A DNA stretch of 64,000 nucleotides from Solen grandis (Eukaryota > Mollusca > Bivalvia > Adapedonta > Solenidae). How positions within the stretch are numbered: position 1 is the stretch's first letter; every line of letters begins with the position of its first letter. The DNA lies in contig CM037792.1 in the NCBI GenBank assembly GCA_021229015.1, positions 2,092,070 to 2,156,069 of the forward strand. The letters run 5' to 3'. The notes beneath the pieces are model-generated. The model had not been told where the DNA came from and made no database searches. It worked only from the letters and a program-made list of their open reading frames with translations. Made by a program: the position numbers and the translations under genes. Shown one piece after another: positions 27,301 through 39,802 of this stretch.

Positions 27301-27678
27301 GAGGCCCCTTTTTCACTTTAAAACAATGGTCAATGTAGCATACATGCTTCATGTTCCAAAATATCAGACTGTTAATACCATGACTAATGTAACATACGTG
27401 TTTCACGGCTAGTGCGTTTCACACATATTTACTCGTTAGTGTGAAAATGTTTCATATAATTTAACCTACCTATTACTCAGTTAATGACATTTTTGTATCT
27501 TTTTCAGATAACCCTTAATGCAAAACATATTTACATGAAAAATATTTATACCAGTTCTCCGAACAATGGCGGCAAGACCTATGACGATGTATATCAACTG
27601 TGTTTGTGTAAAAATGGCCGCCTGTTCCTGGCGCCATCTAGCGGACGCTGTGTTACAGACAATGCCATGTGTTCATAG
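18145..27678 (+). CDS. SGCD-like: Gamma/delta/zeta-type sarcoglycan, 7 coding exons
   Basis: Exons 18145-18312, 20830-20940, 21496-21583, 23009-23128, 23490-23556, 24954-25074 and 27508-27678 join in frame (junction phases 0,0,1,1,2,0) to give 281 residues, close to the ~290 of vertebrate family members. It is a type II membrane protein of the dystrophin-associated complex. [10 protein letters not shown] precedes the single membrane segment (about residues 27-50), followed by the family pattern TIWILRVF. The ectodomain contains [16 protein letters not shown] and SVETP, and the C-terminus has the cysteine cluster C257, C259, C273 and C280. N-linked sites are N53-F-T and an NET in exon 6. A bivalve copy would probably be co-orthologous to SGCG/SGCD/SGCZ, so the exact subtype is not assigned. 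An AATAAA lies at 27744. Confidence 0.93.
18336..18440 (+). repeat. (CTGT)n-rich microsatellite
   Basis: Imperfect CTGT/CCGT repeats at the start of sarcoglycan intron 1, reading through the exon 1 frame but after the GTATGT donor. Confidence 0.85.
19713..19777 (+). repeat. GGCA and AAAG microsatellites
   Basis: GATA, GGCAGGCAGACAGGCAG and (GAAA)n in succession, in sarcoglycan intron 1. Confidence 0.85.
20413..20617. mobile_element. MITE with TA flanks (Tc1/mariner-like) in sarcoglycan intron 1
   Basis: Inverted ends CTGTAAAGTCATTAA and TTAATGATTCTATAG flanked by TA, with internal TTTTCGTTGATATC and ATCAACGAAAATTAG symmetry. Confidence 0.7.
20830..20940 (+). CDS. SGCD-like: Sarcoglycan exon 2
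   Basis: This 37-codon exon lies between acceptor CCATTAG and donor GTAGGT. It encodes the first ectodomain strand region, with [10 protein letters not shown] and LYTSNI equivalent to the family's G-x-L-x-I-T...LYAKEI. Confidence 0.92.
21496..21583 (+). CDS. SGCD-like: Sarcoglycan exon 3
   Basis: Acceptor TTTCACAG and donor GTAAATA. It carries [14 protein letters not shown], corresponding to the vertebrate stretch ending in VTVNARN, and exits in phase 1. Confidence 0.9.
22418..22543 (+). repeat. 42-bp tandem repeat, 3 copies
   Basis: Unit starts at 22421, 22463 and 22505 (GATAATTCTGCATTCCGTAC), nearly identical. Located in sarcoglycan intron 3. Confidence 0.85.
22605..22697 (+). mobile_element. 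SINE family 1 tail fragment
   Basis: Only the 3' end is present: GATTGAAATACTGTCGGTGA then AACGTTAAAACCCAAAGAA. Confidence 0.6.
23009..23128 (+). CDS. SGCD-like: Sarcoglycan exon 4
   Basis: Phase 1 in and out. The acceptor is a tandem CAG-GCAG. The first AG keeps the frame ([12 protein letters not shown]), while the second, 4 bases later, would shift it. It encodes the mid-ectodomain, including [18 protein letters not shown]. Confidence 0.9.
23165..23232 (+). repeat. (CT)n microsatellite
   Basis: Two CT runs (23165-23177, 23191-23232) right after sarcoglycan exon 4. Confidence 0.93.
23490..23556 (+). CDS. SGCD-like: Sarcoglycan exon 5
   Basis: A 67-base exon with acceptor CTTGCAG and donor GTAAAT. 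It carries the diagnostic SVETP motif followed by NIRGP and leaves in phase 2. Confidence 0.92.
24954..25074 (+). CDS. SGCD-like: Sarcoglycan exon 6
   Basis: Acceptor GATATCAG and donor GTAGGC. It encodes LESS, an NET glycosylation site, [13 protein letters not shown] and QANKK, matching the family's LESPTRSL...APRG region. It ends in phase 0 and joins directly to the exon at 27508. Confidence 0.92.
26540..27420 (+). repeat. ~89-bp minisatellite in sarcoglycan intron 6
   Basis: GTTTCCCTGTAAAT recurs at 26641, 26731, 26891 and 26980 with CATGGTCAATGTATCTGTTG between. The array is split by the SINE at 27045-27308 and decays after it. Confidence 0.75.
27045..27308 (-). mobile_element. SINE family 2, full copy with 13-bp target duplication
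   Basis: tRNA-like head GTGGCCGAGAGGGTAAAG and B box GGGTTCGAATCCC on the minus strand, then the body and a (GTCAA)n tail. Flanked by TTTTTCACTTTAA at 27032-27044 and 27309-27321. Inserted into the minisatellite of sarcoglycan intron 6. Confidence 0.88.
27508..27678 (+). CDS. SGCD-like: Sarcoglycan exon 7 with stop codon
   Basis: Acceptor TTTTTCAG. It encodes [12 protein letters not shown] and the C-terminal cysteine cluster [10 protein letters not shown]...C...C, then the stop codon ending at 27678. Confidence 0.93.
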   Translation: MTLNAKHIYMKNIYTSSPNNGGKTYDDVYQLCLCKNGRLFLAPSSGRCVTDNAMCS

Positions 27679-27743
27679 TCTCAACTTTGTCCTTGTTTGT
27701 GTTTTTATTTATTCAAATTAACTGCCTTATGGTTTATTTATGA

Positions 27744-27749
27744 AATAAA
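27744..27749 (+). terminator. Polyadenylation signal AATAAA of the sarcoglycan gene
   Basis: A canonical AATAAA lies 66 bases after the stop codon and is followed by an A-rich stretch. Confidence 0.6.
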
Positions 27750-28120
27750 ATTGAAAAAAAGAAAAAAAAGAAAACCGACTAGACCTTTTCTTTGATTGCA
27801 TGTCTGTGCCTGTGTGTGTGCTTCTTTTCTTCCTTTATCATTTAAATACGATATACTCAGTAAGAGTATGTGCATTTAGGTTTTAATTTATTAAGGATTT
27901 CGTTTTTATTTCTTTCAGAAATATATTGTGTTGCAAACAATTCGTTAACATATCAATACATTCAGAATGCAAAAAAATCACATCAAATTGACAGTACAAT
28001 AGTCATTTTGTATGTAAAGACAATATTATTACTGAATAGGAGAGAGAGAGGAGGGATAATATAGAGATGGGACAGACATGGGAGAGAGCGGCAAAGCAAT
28101 GGGTGGAAATGGTTAGAGTA

Positions 28121-28207
28121 ACCTGACTATTTGAATTTACCGTCGCTTCGACAGTATTTCAGTCATATAGCGACGTCCAGCTAATTACAGGTGAATGAAA
28201 ACCCCGG
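28121..28207 (-). mobile_element. SINE family 2, 5'-truncated 3' end
   Basis: Only the last ~80 bases of the element remain (minus strand CTGAAATACTGTCGAAGCGA then GGTAAATTCAAATAG). Confidence 0.75.
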
Positions 28208-28790
28208 TGAGAGTGAGAAAGAGAGGTTAAGCGGTAGGAGAAAGAAGTGAGAGTGAAGCAGAGAGGTGGGAGAAAGTGATGAGAGTGGTTAACCGGTGGA
28301 GAAATTTGAAGGATTGAGACAGGGGGGTTTAGTGTAGCATTAGGATTGGAGAAACTGGTGGGAGTGGCATAGGGGGGCGAGATTGGTCAGAGTGTCAGAG
28401 TTGGACATATGTGGGAAAAGGTGTTGAATATGGAAATGATGGTTTGAGGTCGGAGTGAATGGTTGAGAGTTTGGGGTGGGAGGTAGGGGTAAATATTCAC
28501 AGGTATAGGTGAGAGGTGGGGGTGAATGGTGACAACTGGAAGTAAAAAAAGGGTAACGAAGTGAGGGGGGTTGGAAAAGTAAATGGTGATTTGATGGGAA
28601 GTCGGAGTAGTGATAAAATGGGAGTGAATTGTGACAGGCAGAGTTGAGAGTATAATGACAAATTTGGTGAGTGGTCGGAGTGGTGATAGGATAAGGTGGG
28701 AGTGTCAGATGACAGGTAGAATTGAGGGGTGGGAGTGAATTCTGAGAGATTTGGTGAGAGGTCGGAATTGAGAGAGGTAGGATTACGTGA
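28208..28790 (+). repeat. Purine-rich low-complexity tract
   Basis: Long GA/GT/GG-rich quasi-repeats such as GGTGGGAGTGAAT and GGTGAGAGGT. The S/P/L/T-rich open frame on the minus strand is a by-product. Confidence 0.7.
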
Positions 28791-29274
28791 TTTTTTTAAA
28801 TGGTCATCCGCTTCCACTTGCTGTAGTGTGAAACATGCTAGACCGGACACCTATAGTGACCGGATGTTATCATGCCTGTCACTACCATGAATCATGTTTA
28901 AAGCTCCGTGAGTCTTATTTGATGTTGACCTTATATTTCCTTAAGCTCTCATTTTCAAAATATGAATTTATCTTGGTTTTAATTCATTTTTATAATTTCC
29001 ACTTGTACTCTATTACCTGTTTTCTACTGCATAACAAACGCAAGATAGAAATAGAAACTGATTATACCAAGTTTGTTGTTTTGTTTAAACCAAAGTATAA
29101 GAAACGAAGTTTTCTACAACTGTACAGCAGTAAGACTGTGAAAAACTGTTCAGTAAGTAATTTCATAAATTTCCGAAATGAATAAGGCATTAATTTGGCG
29201 TAATCGTAATGAATGGTCGTCTCACGATTTCAAGTGTTTCATGAAATTCTTAGTTTTACAGATTATGTTCTAAC

Positions 29275-29320
29275 ATATATATATATATTGTGTGTGTGTG
29301 TGTGTGTGCGCGTGTGTGTT
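29275..29320 (+). repeat. (TA)n(TG)n microsatellite
   Basis: Alternating AT then GT dinucleotides. Confidence 0.9.
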
Positions 29321-29710
29321 GTTCAATCGACAGTGTTCTTGACTAACCAAACTGGCTCGAATTCTAACAACAAAACTAAGTTGATATAATAATACTGAAG
29401 TACTTAGGGAATTATTTTCAGCATTCTTGTTTCCCCAAATAAAATACCTCAATATTTTTTTCTTAACACTTATTATTAGTTATTAATTAAGGTAGTCGTA
29501 ATAATTAGTATCCACTAAATTGTGTACATGAAGATGTTGTAAAAAAGAAATGGTGAAATGCGTTTCTACCGTATTAAAGAATTTTAAATACATGTATATC
29601 TTAAAAATGTATTAACGCTAAGTATCCTAAATGGACATCGAGCCTGTTGTGTAAACGTTGAAACAAGTGCAGTTCGGTGTTTAAATTTACATTAAACTCA
29701 AAACCTGAAC

Positions 29711-29883
29711 GGGGTTCGATCCCCGGCCGCGACATACCAAAGTAACTGGGTGTATCATCACGCCACATGCCTACGGCGTGATACTGCTGTGTCGCAGCAC
29801 TCTATCAGTCTGAAGTACACACAGTCTCCAAATGAATAAAATACTGTCGGTGGGACGTTAAACCCAATAAAACAAACAAACAT
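29711..29883 (+). mobile_element. SINE family 1, truncated at the B box, with 9-bp target duplication
   Basis: Starts at GGGGTTCGATCCCCGGCCGC and runs through a shortened body to GGGACGTTAAACCCAATAAA. Direct repeats AACCTGAAC at 29702-29710 and 29884-29892. Confidence 0.83.
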
Positions 29884-29892
29884 AACCTGAAC

Positions 29893-32303
29893 TGGTTTGC
29901 AAATAACAAATATGCACATAGCTGAATGGGTAGCATAGTTTAATTGCAGTTTAAGTTGTGCTGGATGAGTACACTGTATCGGCAATAGAGTAACGTACAC
30001 CTTATTACAGGTGAAGGGAGATCCTGTTACCCACATATATGTATTTATAATAGCCCGAAGGATGTGTGTTAACCAACCACATTATCAATCCTGACACAAC
30101 CAACGAGAGTAGGATAGAGAAGACGAGAAAGATATTCTTATGGTATGAAGATAAGTTTCTATGGTTATAAAAATGCAAAGCAATTTCAAATGTAGATCAA
30201 GTGAAATTCATGCATTGGCAGCTTTGTGCAAGTTGTTGAACATCTCTTTAATGTATGGAATTATATTTTGACCAATGGGATTGCAGTATTTTTCATATTT
30301 TTCGGTCGGTTTAACTTGTTAAACCACTATGTTAAATGGGTTACCAAGTATACGTTCAATCTTTGTGCGCATGCGTGGACTTGGATAGTCCATATATTAA
30401 GTACAAAGTTAATGCGCCGAGCTTGAGCGGTTAAATTGGTTAAACCCTCGATAACAAACGTTAATCTATATTTACATTGAAGAGGTCTTTTGTCATTATC
30501 TGGTCTGTCGTCACTACACCGCACCTGTCCCTGATAATTGCTGTAAATAAAACTTTCTCTGAGTAGTGAAACAGAAGGAAATTTGGGGGGAAATTTTGTT
30601 ACTAAAAATAGGTACGTACGTATGCCGCGCTATTTGACACTGCCAGTCTGCCATCGTCTCTATTTACAATTTCAGCTAAATTTGCCCACATAAACATGAG
30701 TCACCTGGATTAGTTTGCCTTGCTATGCTTGCTTTTCATGACAAATAGTGTATAATGTACTGGCAGAGAATCAAATAAAAGAGGACATTCTTTGGATTTG
30801 ATTAGTAAGTAATGTTTATATACATACTACTATAGGCAGTCTACTTGGTGTAATAATAGTAACGCTAATAGAAAAGAAAACAAATCGAATTTAAACTGAC
30901 TGAACATGTGTTGAAGACAAAACTGAAAAGGATTAAAGTAATATGTGTATTATAAGAGATGGAAAATTACTTGTATAATGAAAACACTTCACAAATGACG
31001 GTATAAAACAACGCAATGTTGCCTGTAATATGACAAAGAATGTTATTAATCATAAATACATTAGTGGACAACCTATTTCTATGCCTAGTTTCTAGCATAC
31101 ACACAAAAATATCACATATTAAAATAGAAATCTAGTCAGTGAAATCGTCATAAATTGAAAGTTAGGAATGAGTCAATAAATTGTACACAAATGGAGTAAT
31201 TACTAAGCCAATAAATAAAATTCATAGATGAATGACAGTTAAAACGTTACATATGTATATAATTTTAGTTGCATGATTTATTATTTAGAGTATAACAAAG
31301 ATAAATCTACTTCTCTAAAATCTATCATTATACAGATGGGGTAGGTATTACTTCTTAAAAGAAAAACATTTATAAACAAGACATAGACAAGTATTCATCA
31401 CCTGTCATGCATATATATCTATATTTATCTATATTTCCTCCAAGAATGATAGTTCTTACATGGCATAGATAAACACAATCTATAGATAAAAAACTTTATT
31501 AAAACGACTTAGTTCTACCTGAAAACGTGTATTGAATTTGATGTTAAAATGATACAGAGAAAGATGAAAGATGACCCCTTTAGTATGTAGGACATAGACG
31601 AGCAATAAACACATGTCATGCGTGCAATAAAATAAAATAAATAAATAAATAAATACATGGCTCACACTCAATCTCCTCCCTTTCTCTACTTATAATTTGT
31701 TCTAAAACCTTTTGATTTCAATTTAATACGTGTACGATGCCTTGGGGGTAGTGTTAGACATTTTTTACTTTTTTTTATGGAAAACTGCTCATGTTGTTTG
31801 ATATGGTGTATTTTTCTTTCTATTTGTAGTTTCCTCTTATGTTTCGTTTCGATAAGAGAAATTAAACGAAATATTACGACATTGTTTCGATATTGATATT
31901 TATATATATTTATATGATGTCTTATGTGATTTGCATGTTACATGGTCGTTTACACTGCTTTCACTTTTCGTTTGTTCATCTCCGTCATGTTTTGTACAAT
32001 TTATGTAATATGTTTTGCCGCATGGGTCGTACGACCTTCTGGCTTATGATGAATAAAACTTTCTTTTTTTTTTATAAAACTTTCTTTTATTTAAATTTAA
32101 GTTTAAAAGATTCCTACAAATTTACTGACACTCAAACAACTTTCTTTTTCAATTACTTAGTCTTATGGGCGTGTCAAAATAATGCCGAAGATGGATATGA
32201 ACGTACTGAATATGAACATGTTCTAAAATCAAGAATTCAGAACTTTACAAATGTGATGATAAAAAAACCCCCACTATTTAAAGAATTACGATGAAACAAA
32301 CAA
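29893..32303. other. AT-rich spacer between the two converging genes
   Basis: Searched on the minus strand for the missing beta-lactamase-like C-terminus and found no convincing exon. No other structure seen. Confidence 0.5.
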
Positions 32304-32403
32304 NNNNNNNNNNNNNNNNNNNNNNNNNNNNNNNNNNNNNNNNNNNNNNNNNNNNNNNNNNNNNNNNNNNNNNNNNNNNNNNNNNNNNNNNNNNNNNNNN
32401 NNN
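32304..32403. other. Assembly gap (100 N)
   Basis: Exactly 100 N, the conventional placeholder for a gap of unknown size. The missing 3' exons of the beta-lactamase-like gene could lie here. Confidence 0.99.
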
Positions 32404-32547
32404 TGTCCATGTTAACTTACACTGTTTATGGCATGTTTATGATTTCATAATCCATTTCATAGCCAAACCTTTACAGACTGTCAGGAAAATTCCATAGTCC
32501 ATATATTCTAGTCATGCATGGTAAAACGTGTAGGAAAACAAAAACAA

Positions 32548-32870
32548 AAACCTAATAACCCAACAGAGATCCGCAACTCTGATATAGGTAAAGAGCAAAT
32601 CAAGAGAAGCTCTCGTTCAGTTACGAGTGCAATCATATCATGCGAGATAACGTGAGATATGTAAAAATGCTCATATCAATTAAAGATATACTGAGTTTTC
32701 TCCAAATATGTATATCTCTCGTTAGACCGCAGATCTCTTGTATGAGTGGTACTGTAAAGCGTCTATCTGTTACGCGCATACAAGCATCTGCAAGATGTTA
32801 AGCGTCTTAGCGAGATCTCGTTCAAATTTGTTTTCGTCACCAAAGAAAAAAAAGGTCTTTCAGTAACACC
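32548..32870 (+). repeat. Dispersed repeat, plus-strand copy next to the gap
   Basis: CGCAACTCTGATATAGGTAA and TACTGTAAAGCGTCTATCTG are matched, in reverse complement and in the same relative order, by 48715-49045. Confidence 0.6.
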
Positions 32871-33211
32871 ACAGACTAACTGAAAGTCATGTAGAAGGCT
32901 CCCTCATATTACTCATACGCCTTTTCCAATTTTGGTCTCAAAACACTGTCCTCCCATCCTTTTTTTAATGTTACCATTTAGCCCATGCAACTTCGAGCCC
33001 CTGTGCAAATGGCCAGACCGGGACTCGAGCCCGCAGCGGTTAGGGACTATGTCATAGTGAGTAAGTTACCAGCTACGCAATTAGGTCATTGTTCGAATAC
33101 GTTCAAGTGATAGTAGGATCAATTTTTGAGTGAAGACAAATACAGAAAAGATTATATTAACATATAGACCACATTTTTTCCTGATTGTAATAAATAAGAT
33201 CAATTCCAAAC

Positions 33212-33465
33212 CTCTGTAGATTGACGACATCCAGCCCATGTTGTAGGATATGGATGCGTCACATACTGGGTGGGTGGGGCGCATCATATCTTTCTCTGAG
33301 AACGGATGTGTCATTTGAGAGATGTAGGTTTCCTGGAGCCATTTGGGCTCGATAAGCTGGTGACCCTGGGGACCCCGCCCGGATCGCAAGTGGAATCGAA
33401 CCCATTTCGCCATGTCGGCTGCTGTCGAGTATATGGAACCAGCCGGGCCGGATGGAGATACTGCC
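33212..33465 (-). CDS. Exon 4 of the beta-lactamase-like gene (last one found)
   Basis: Acceptor CCTTCCAG. It encodes GPAGSIYSTAADMAKWVRF, the family's conserved stretch after the Y-x-N motif, and ends SSIYR in phase 1 at a weak donor, GTTTGG. No continuing exon was found between here and 27750. Confidence 0.84.
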
Positions 33466-36400
33466 CTGGAAGGATGGAAATATACTGATTAGGCTGAAGG
33501 GACTAATCGGGGGGAAATTGGTTGACTTTTAGAATGAGCCACGGTTTGAAACGAACCGTTTGTGAACAAAATTGAGGTCTTATAAACAAATGGAACTTGT
33601 TCTTCATTAAAGGTAAGGACATGTTTTCGGTTCGAGAGGTAGACGGACACAGAATTTTCGTGCAAAATGAAATGCGTTTTAACCCCTATATGTTTTGCCA
33701 TCATATTTAATCGGATTCTTTCCCGTAACATTTCGGACATGTTTGCATTTGATAGCTGAGATTATCCGTTTGTGTGCACGTCACATGCCAAACTCCACAT
33801 AGTGATCTCCCTTGCACACTCACTTAGCAAAAATAATCACTGCCGTCACAAATGTCTTGCGATGATGGTAGGCTTACAAAATGGCGAAGATTTATTATTT
33901 ATAGATCTCCATGCACAGAAAAAGTTATTTTCTACAAGGTTATTTTTATCACATTTAAGAAAATGCAACTCGCTGTAAAATAAAAAGAATTTGAAAAAAA
34001 AAAAACGGTTATTTTCATATTTCTTTTTTAAATAATATCATTTGTTATCATTTTTATTAATTTCATCACAATCAATATTATATGAATGAGAGAAAACTAA
34101 GCTGATACATCGAAACAGTTTTTTTAACAATTTAAAATTCTGATAAATGCCTTCTCGTGGTGGCAGAGAATGAAGAGGAGATAACTGCGTGGAGATTTGT
34201 CACATGCAAATTACCCTCATTCTACCATGTAGAGGTGACGTAACTGTCTGACGCATCACCAAGCCGATGCTGGCTTTTTCTACATGCTCGCCTGATTACT
34301 GCCAAGCGTTTGCGCAAAAAAGTAATCCGTTGTTAATCGACATAAAAATATCTAAGTTCGGATAAATCTCAATAAATGATCATCTCAAATGATGTGTCTT
34401 CTCAATGTTGTTTAGAAAAGGGAAACTATGGTCATACTGCAAACCAGAATAAATTAGGCCGAAATAAATGATCTTTCATTAAACGTTTTAAGAGAGCGGC
34501 CATGATGAAAGTTGTACATATCCCATGATTCTTTGAGCGGAAAAGCGTGGCGGTTTATTCTGTGGGCACAATAGGTTACCCAGAAATTAACTACGGTACC
34601 ACGGTATTTGATTATTAATCTGGAACCAAAAATTTAACAAAATTAGATAAAAAGTTAAGCAAAATATACTTTGTTTAGACCAGATAATAATAAACTGGAC
34701 AAGTCTTCCTTCCTTTTTTAAAGGATCTTTTTATTCTTACTCACATAAGGAGTTCCTTTGAAACGGGAACCAACTTCTTATTCTTGTGTACATATGGAGT
34801 TGCAATGTCGTCAAGTTTTTCTTTGTGGTCAATGAATCCTGTGTCATGCATACCAAGCTTGTCGAATATCCGAGCAGACACCATGTTTTCCCATGATTCA
34901 CCAGCTATCACTTCCGCTACGTAACCAGCCAACATGTACATGTAATTGCTATACCGGAACTCCGTCCGGAAGTCAGCCGATGCGGGCATATATTGCAACA
35001 GCCTAAAATGAAATCAAAAATTTATATACGGGAAAAACTATATTGCAATATGACAAATCTTTCTAGCAATATGCAGTAATCGTTTCAATATTCTAAGGGA
35101 TAATTTATTGGTTCTAAATAATAATGTGGAATTTCCAGAGGGAAGAAATTCAGTAAACAATTTGAGTAACCCTATACCAATATTCGACAAAAATGCCTTT
35201 GTCAAGGAATAAACATGAATTTTACTGCAACACTGTAATCGTATATACAGCCGCCATATACTCGTTACGAATCACGCCAACGTCATACAGACACGACGTA
35301 CATCATTTCTCCCTTTATAATGACAATTTTGCCGAAATACTGATAAAAAGTGACTTTAAATAGTTTGGTAACTACAGAATGCATTCGTTGGAATCTACGT
35401 TTGACACTACGTTCCATTGTTTTGGACTAAACAATAATCTGGATAAAAGCTTAAGAACATAAATCATAAAAGAATTAAAGCAAACCACATGGATATATGC
35501 AAATAATTAAATAGATAAATAAATAATTGGACATAAAAATGGTGTGGTATTCCATCCATCATTAAATTGTGATAATAGGCATAAAGTGATTGTATGAATA
35601 GTTTAGTAAATTCAAGCATTTATAGACTTAGAGCAAAATAGCCTTTAACTCCAAGTCAATGGATGCTTGCACCTGCACTGAAGTACCACGTGATTATAGT
35701 TTAATGATGGCGGAATTACATTCAACATGATTTAAATCCGCCGCCTCCAATTCATCGATGGCACTTGACTAAACGTTGGTTTCATGCTTTATCTTAAGAT
35801 TCGGTATAATTGCCCTTCGACCAGGGACAAACATGTCATGAAAATGCAGTCTTTCATTTAATCTGACTTTAAATTCGTCTTCGTCCTTCTCGACTTAAAC
35901 TCTCGATTGGCCGCAAAACAAAAAAGAAAGATTACTGTAAACAATGATCTAAGAAAGCCGTCCGTTTAGGAGGACAAATTGGAGAAATGAACCTGGGGCG
36001 AAATGTCTCGGTAACCTTGCATAATACAGAGCCAACCTGAAATGCAGTAGCTCTGTCGAACGGAGTTGAAAAGTAGCTGATGCAATTAGAGTCACTTTAT
36101 ACAAAGACCTATTAAACATAGATACGAAACTCATGTTCATTTTAGGAACACAGTAGGTCTTGAAATTTGTAAAATTTCAGTAAGGCATTGAAAAATCACA
36201 GCGGAAAATGTAACGCTGTTATGAAATAATAATTTCTCAAATGCAAGGAATTATTTTCAGTCTGATTTTGTTTAAAGATATTTTAAATTATGGTTTAAAT
36301 TTAACCTGCGTAGCGGAAAATAACATCAAAGCACTGAGAGCACTGTCAGAAGCGAAAGTTAAAATGTGTGAATTATAAAGTCAATCCCTTTAATTTTTTG

Positions 36401-39400
36401 TGGTATGTACGTAAAAAATCAGGGAAGTTAAATCTTATTAAAACAGCAGGTAAGATAGATTATTTTATTTATTGGTCTCTGTCAATTTAAACAAAAATGG
36501 ATAAGGAATAGTGGTTTTTAGTATTGATCTTCAATACCTTTAATACTTATTTTAAAAAGGGAAATTAAATATTATAAAAATACATTTATAGATTTTTTTT
36601 ATATGTCATGAATTTGCTATAGACAGAAATAATTTTAATAGAAAAGCAAGAAAATGTGACAAGATAATGTTAATGTTCCTCGTCACTCCACATCCTTCCC
36701 ATATGTAAAAAATGATATCCATGCCTTCAATAGTTTTTAAAATATGTTCTTCAAAAACAAAATTTCACCATACAAATAATAGGGATGAAGCAAGGTAGAG
36801 TTATTGTTCTTGGTAAGTAAAGTTTGACCATTGTATAAAGTATAAACTAAATCCCTAAAGTACTGTCTGAGTTGTGACATACAGATGCTACTAGAGACAC
36901 CACAGTCAATTTAGACTAACAAGAAAAGATTAAAAACTAAATGATTCAATTGACGGCTTACATTAAACATACTGTCCCCCTCTCATTTCTACTGTTTTGA
37001 CCTTATATATAACCGAACCTGTCTATGCGCAGGACCTCATTAGAAAAATCGACCTCTCCATAAATAATTTATATAGAGAGGTTATTTTTTTAATGAATAT
37101 CAGGGTCCAGTGGTCCTTGATTAAAATCAAAAAGTAGACAAACGCAAAATAATGGAAGTATAAAAACTAGAATTAAATATTCTAAATATGTAATCCAAGA
37201 ATATAAAGAATAAGTATTACAAAAGAAAGAAAGAAAGAAAGAAAGAAAGAAAAAAAAGGTCTCAGCTGGACTAGAACTCACGACCCCTTACAAGAACAAA
37301 ATACTGAACGACGATCTTACCAATTGAGCTTATTCCAAATAAGGTTATTTATAGGTAGTTTAATGAATGAAACTGCGGATGAACACTGAATTATAAAGTT
37401 GCTTCTCTTACAATTTTATTTGCACAGAAATTGTGATTATACCCAATGCTTTAAAAATCCTGCAATATATCTAACTTTTATCAAAACTGCAATGTTGACT
37501 TTTATAACCAGTGGTACTATTTTTCAACGCGAATGTATGGATAAGTGTCGGTAATGAGATCGTAAGTAGAAAATCCACTGTCTGACTTTAGAATCTTTCG
37601 CTTCTAAAAATTACACAATTCTCTAGCTCATACAGGTACTTTTTCATTTTACATAAAAACTTATTTTCTTTCATTGACTTAGTTTAATTAATAAGATATT
37701 ATTTTGATTGCAATGTAATGTTCTATTGTAAGATATAATTTACTTTCACATATCTTTGATAGAAAAGTAGATATTTGAAAACCTGACTTTGCGAGAATTG
37801 GACAATATGATGCGTGCATTTGTATTATTTGTTTAATAGATCTTTGCTTTATATAATTTTCATTTTTAAGGGTTACTAAATTGAACTGGAAAAAAATGTT
37901 CATCAGTTTTACCTAACGAGGTCTGGTCGAGTGATATTGGCCGGGAATCCTACAAGCAGGGCATGGAAGTTAGACGGGGTACCAACTTTGTGAGCCAGCA
38001 AGTCTCGTAGATTCACGTTTTCAGTCCGCAACGTGTCGCTCAGGTGAAATGTGTGACCAAGGATGTCTCTGATAGGGGTATCCCACGTGATGCTGAAAAA
38101 AAAATGACACACTGCATGGATCTGCAATAACTAAGAACGCAAAGTACAATGGTGTTCAGGGACTACATACTCTCTCTCTCTCTCTCTCTTTTACACAAAT
38201 AAATATAGCCTCTTTCTATTGCGCTATGTTTTCATGTTTTTCTGAAACATGACTCAGATTTCCATTATTTTATTTTTGGTGAAAATGACCTTTAAAATAC
38301 CTAAAGCTGATATAAAAGATATTGAAGTTTTGGATACTAAATACAATTGAAATGTTTGTGACACTCTGCATTATACAATCACCTTCCACACGGCAAACAC
38401 TATTTATATATGCATATACATGTATGTTATATTTTTAAATACATGTGTTAATAGTGTATATTTTCATTACTGGAGCATTATAGTCAAAAATGTGTTTAAC
38501 AGTAAGATATGCTGAATGTATAGTTATTTTACGCCATTTTTGTATTGTTAATATAACTGAATGGATAACTTTGATTAAATACATTATTATTGCCCTGAAG
38601 TCATCAATGTGATGATAGCAGACAGCATTAAGGAGCAATCAAATGAATGCATTTAATTACTAGTACATGCTAATTTTTCGACTGACTCAAGAATCTGTGA
38701 TTCTATTCACATCCAGTGCATCTCTCTCTCTCTCTCGCCCCCCCCCCCCCCCCCCCCCCACTTACACACAAAAAAAAGTTTAAATAAATAAAATAAAATA
38801 AAAACAAGAGGGCGCTGAATCTGGGGAATACGAATTGTGAGGTAGGATATCGAAGCAATACCAAGCAAATTGCTACAGTTACTTGAGGATTTTTTGAATT
38901 TTCTTCACTGCTTTACCTCTTAAGTCACATTTTCAATACCAGAATATGAAAGACAGTCATCACCAAGAGTATTCTTCTTGTCTTCATGAATTTTCTTGGT
39001 CAATGCCTTGGGGAAAAAAATCAACCAGGTCAGAAACTTTCTGATGTACCTTCGAATGGTCAATAAAATGAATGAAACAGTTCAGTCACCTCTGTATAGG
39101 AGCGAGAACTAGTTCAAGACATTTTATGGAGAATAGTGCTGGTCCAACCCAGTAACCGTCGACTGGATATAATATGAGTCAGAAAAGGTTGTTTCCCAAT
39201 CGAGGAAAATGGAAAAAATCAAATCCTAATTCAAAAATTAATTTGACTCTATGGTCTGGTGAGAATTTTTCTCGTTTAAAATGCATGTCTTCAGGGAATG
39301 CATTGAAATGGTGTCACGCGTTTAATTATTATTTTCTCTTTTTTTAAACAAATTTTAGATTAACACCGTTTAAACAGAGAGAATACTCTGAGTAAAAATG

Positions 39401-39726
39401 TTACCCTTGGGTCCGAGGTCATCCGAATCTAATACAGTTGTTCTGAGATAACAAGATACAAGTAAATGTGGTCTAAAATGAACTGTTCCAAATACTGAGG
39501 TGGTTTTTGATTTACTTTTAATTATATTAATATATACATATATTTATATGTATCTTTCAAATTAATTACATACATATTGATATTCTTGCCTTCTTATTTT
39601 TTGTTGTTGTATACGGGAAGAAATAAATATCGACGAATGCAGTATGTCTAAAACCTCCAATATTTTTTTCGTGTTTCTTAATCTAAAAAAAGAATAAAAA
39701 CAACAACAAAAAATAAAAAATACAAT

Positions 39727-39802
<76 letters not shown>

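Noticed and set aside
28497..28850. 117-residue S/P/L/T-rich frame
   Set aside because: Low-complexity translation of the purine-rich tract.
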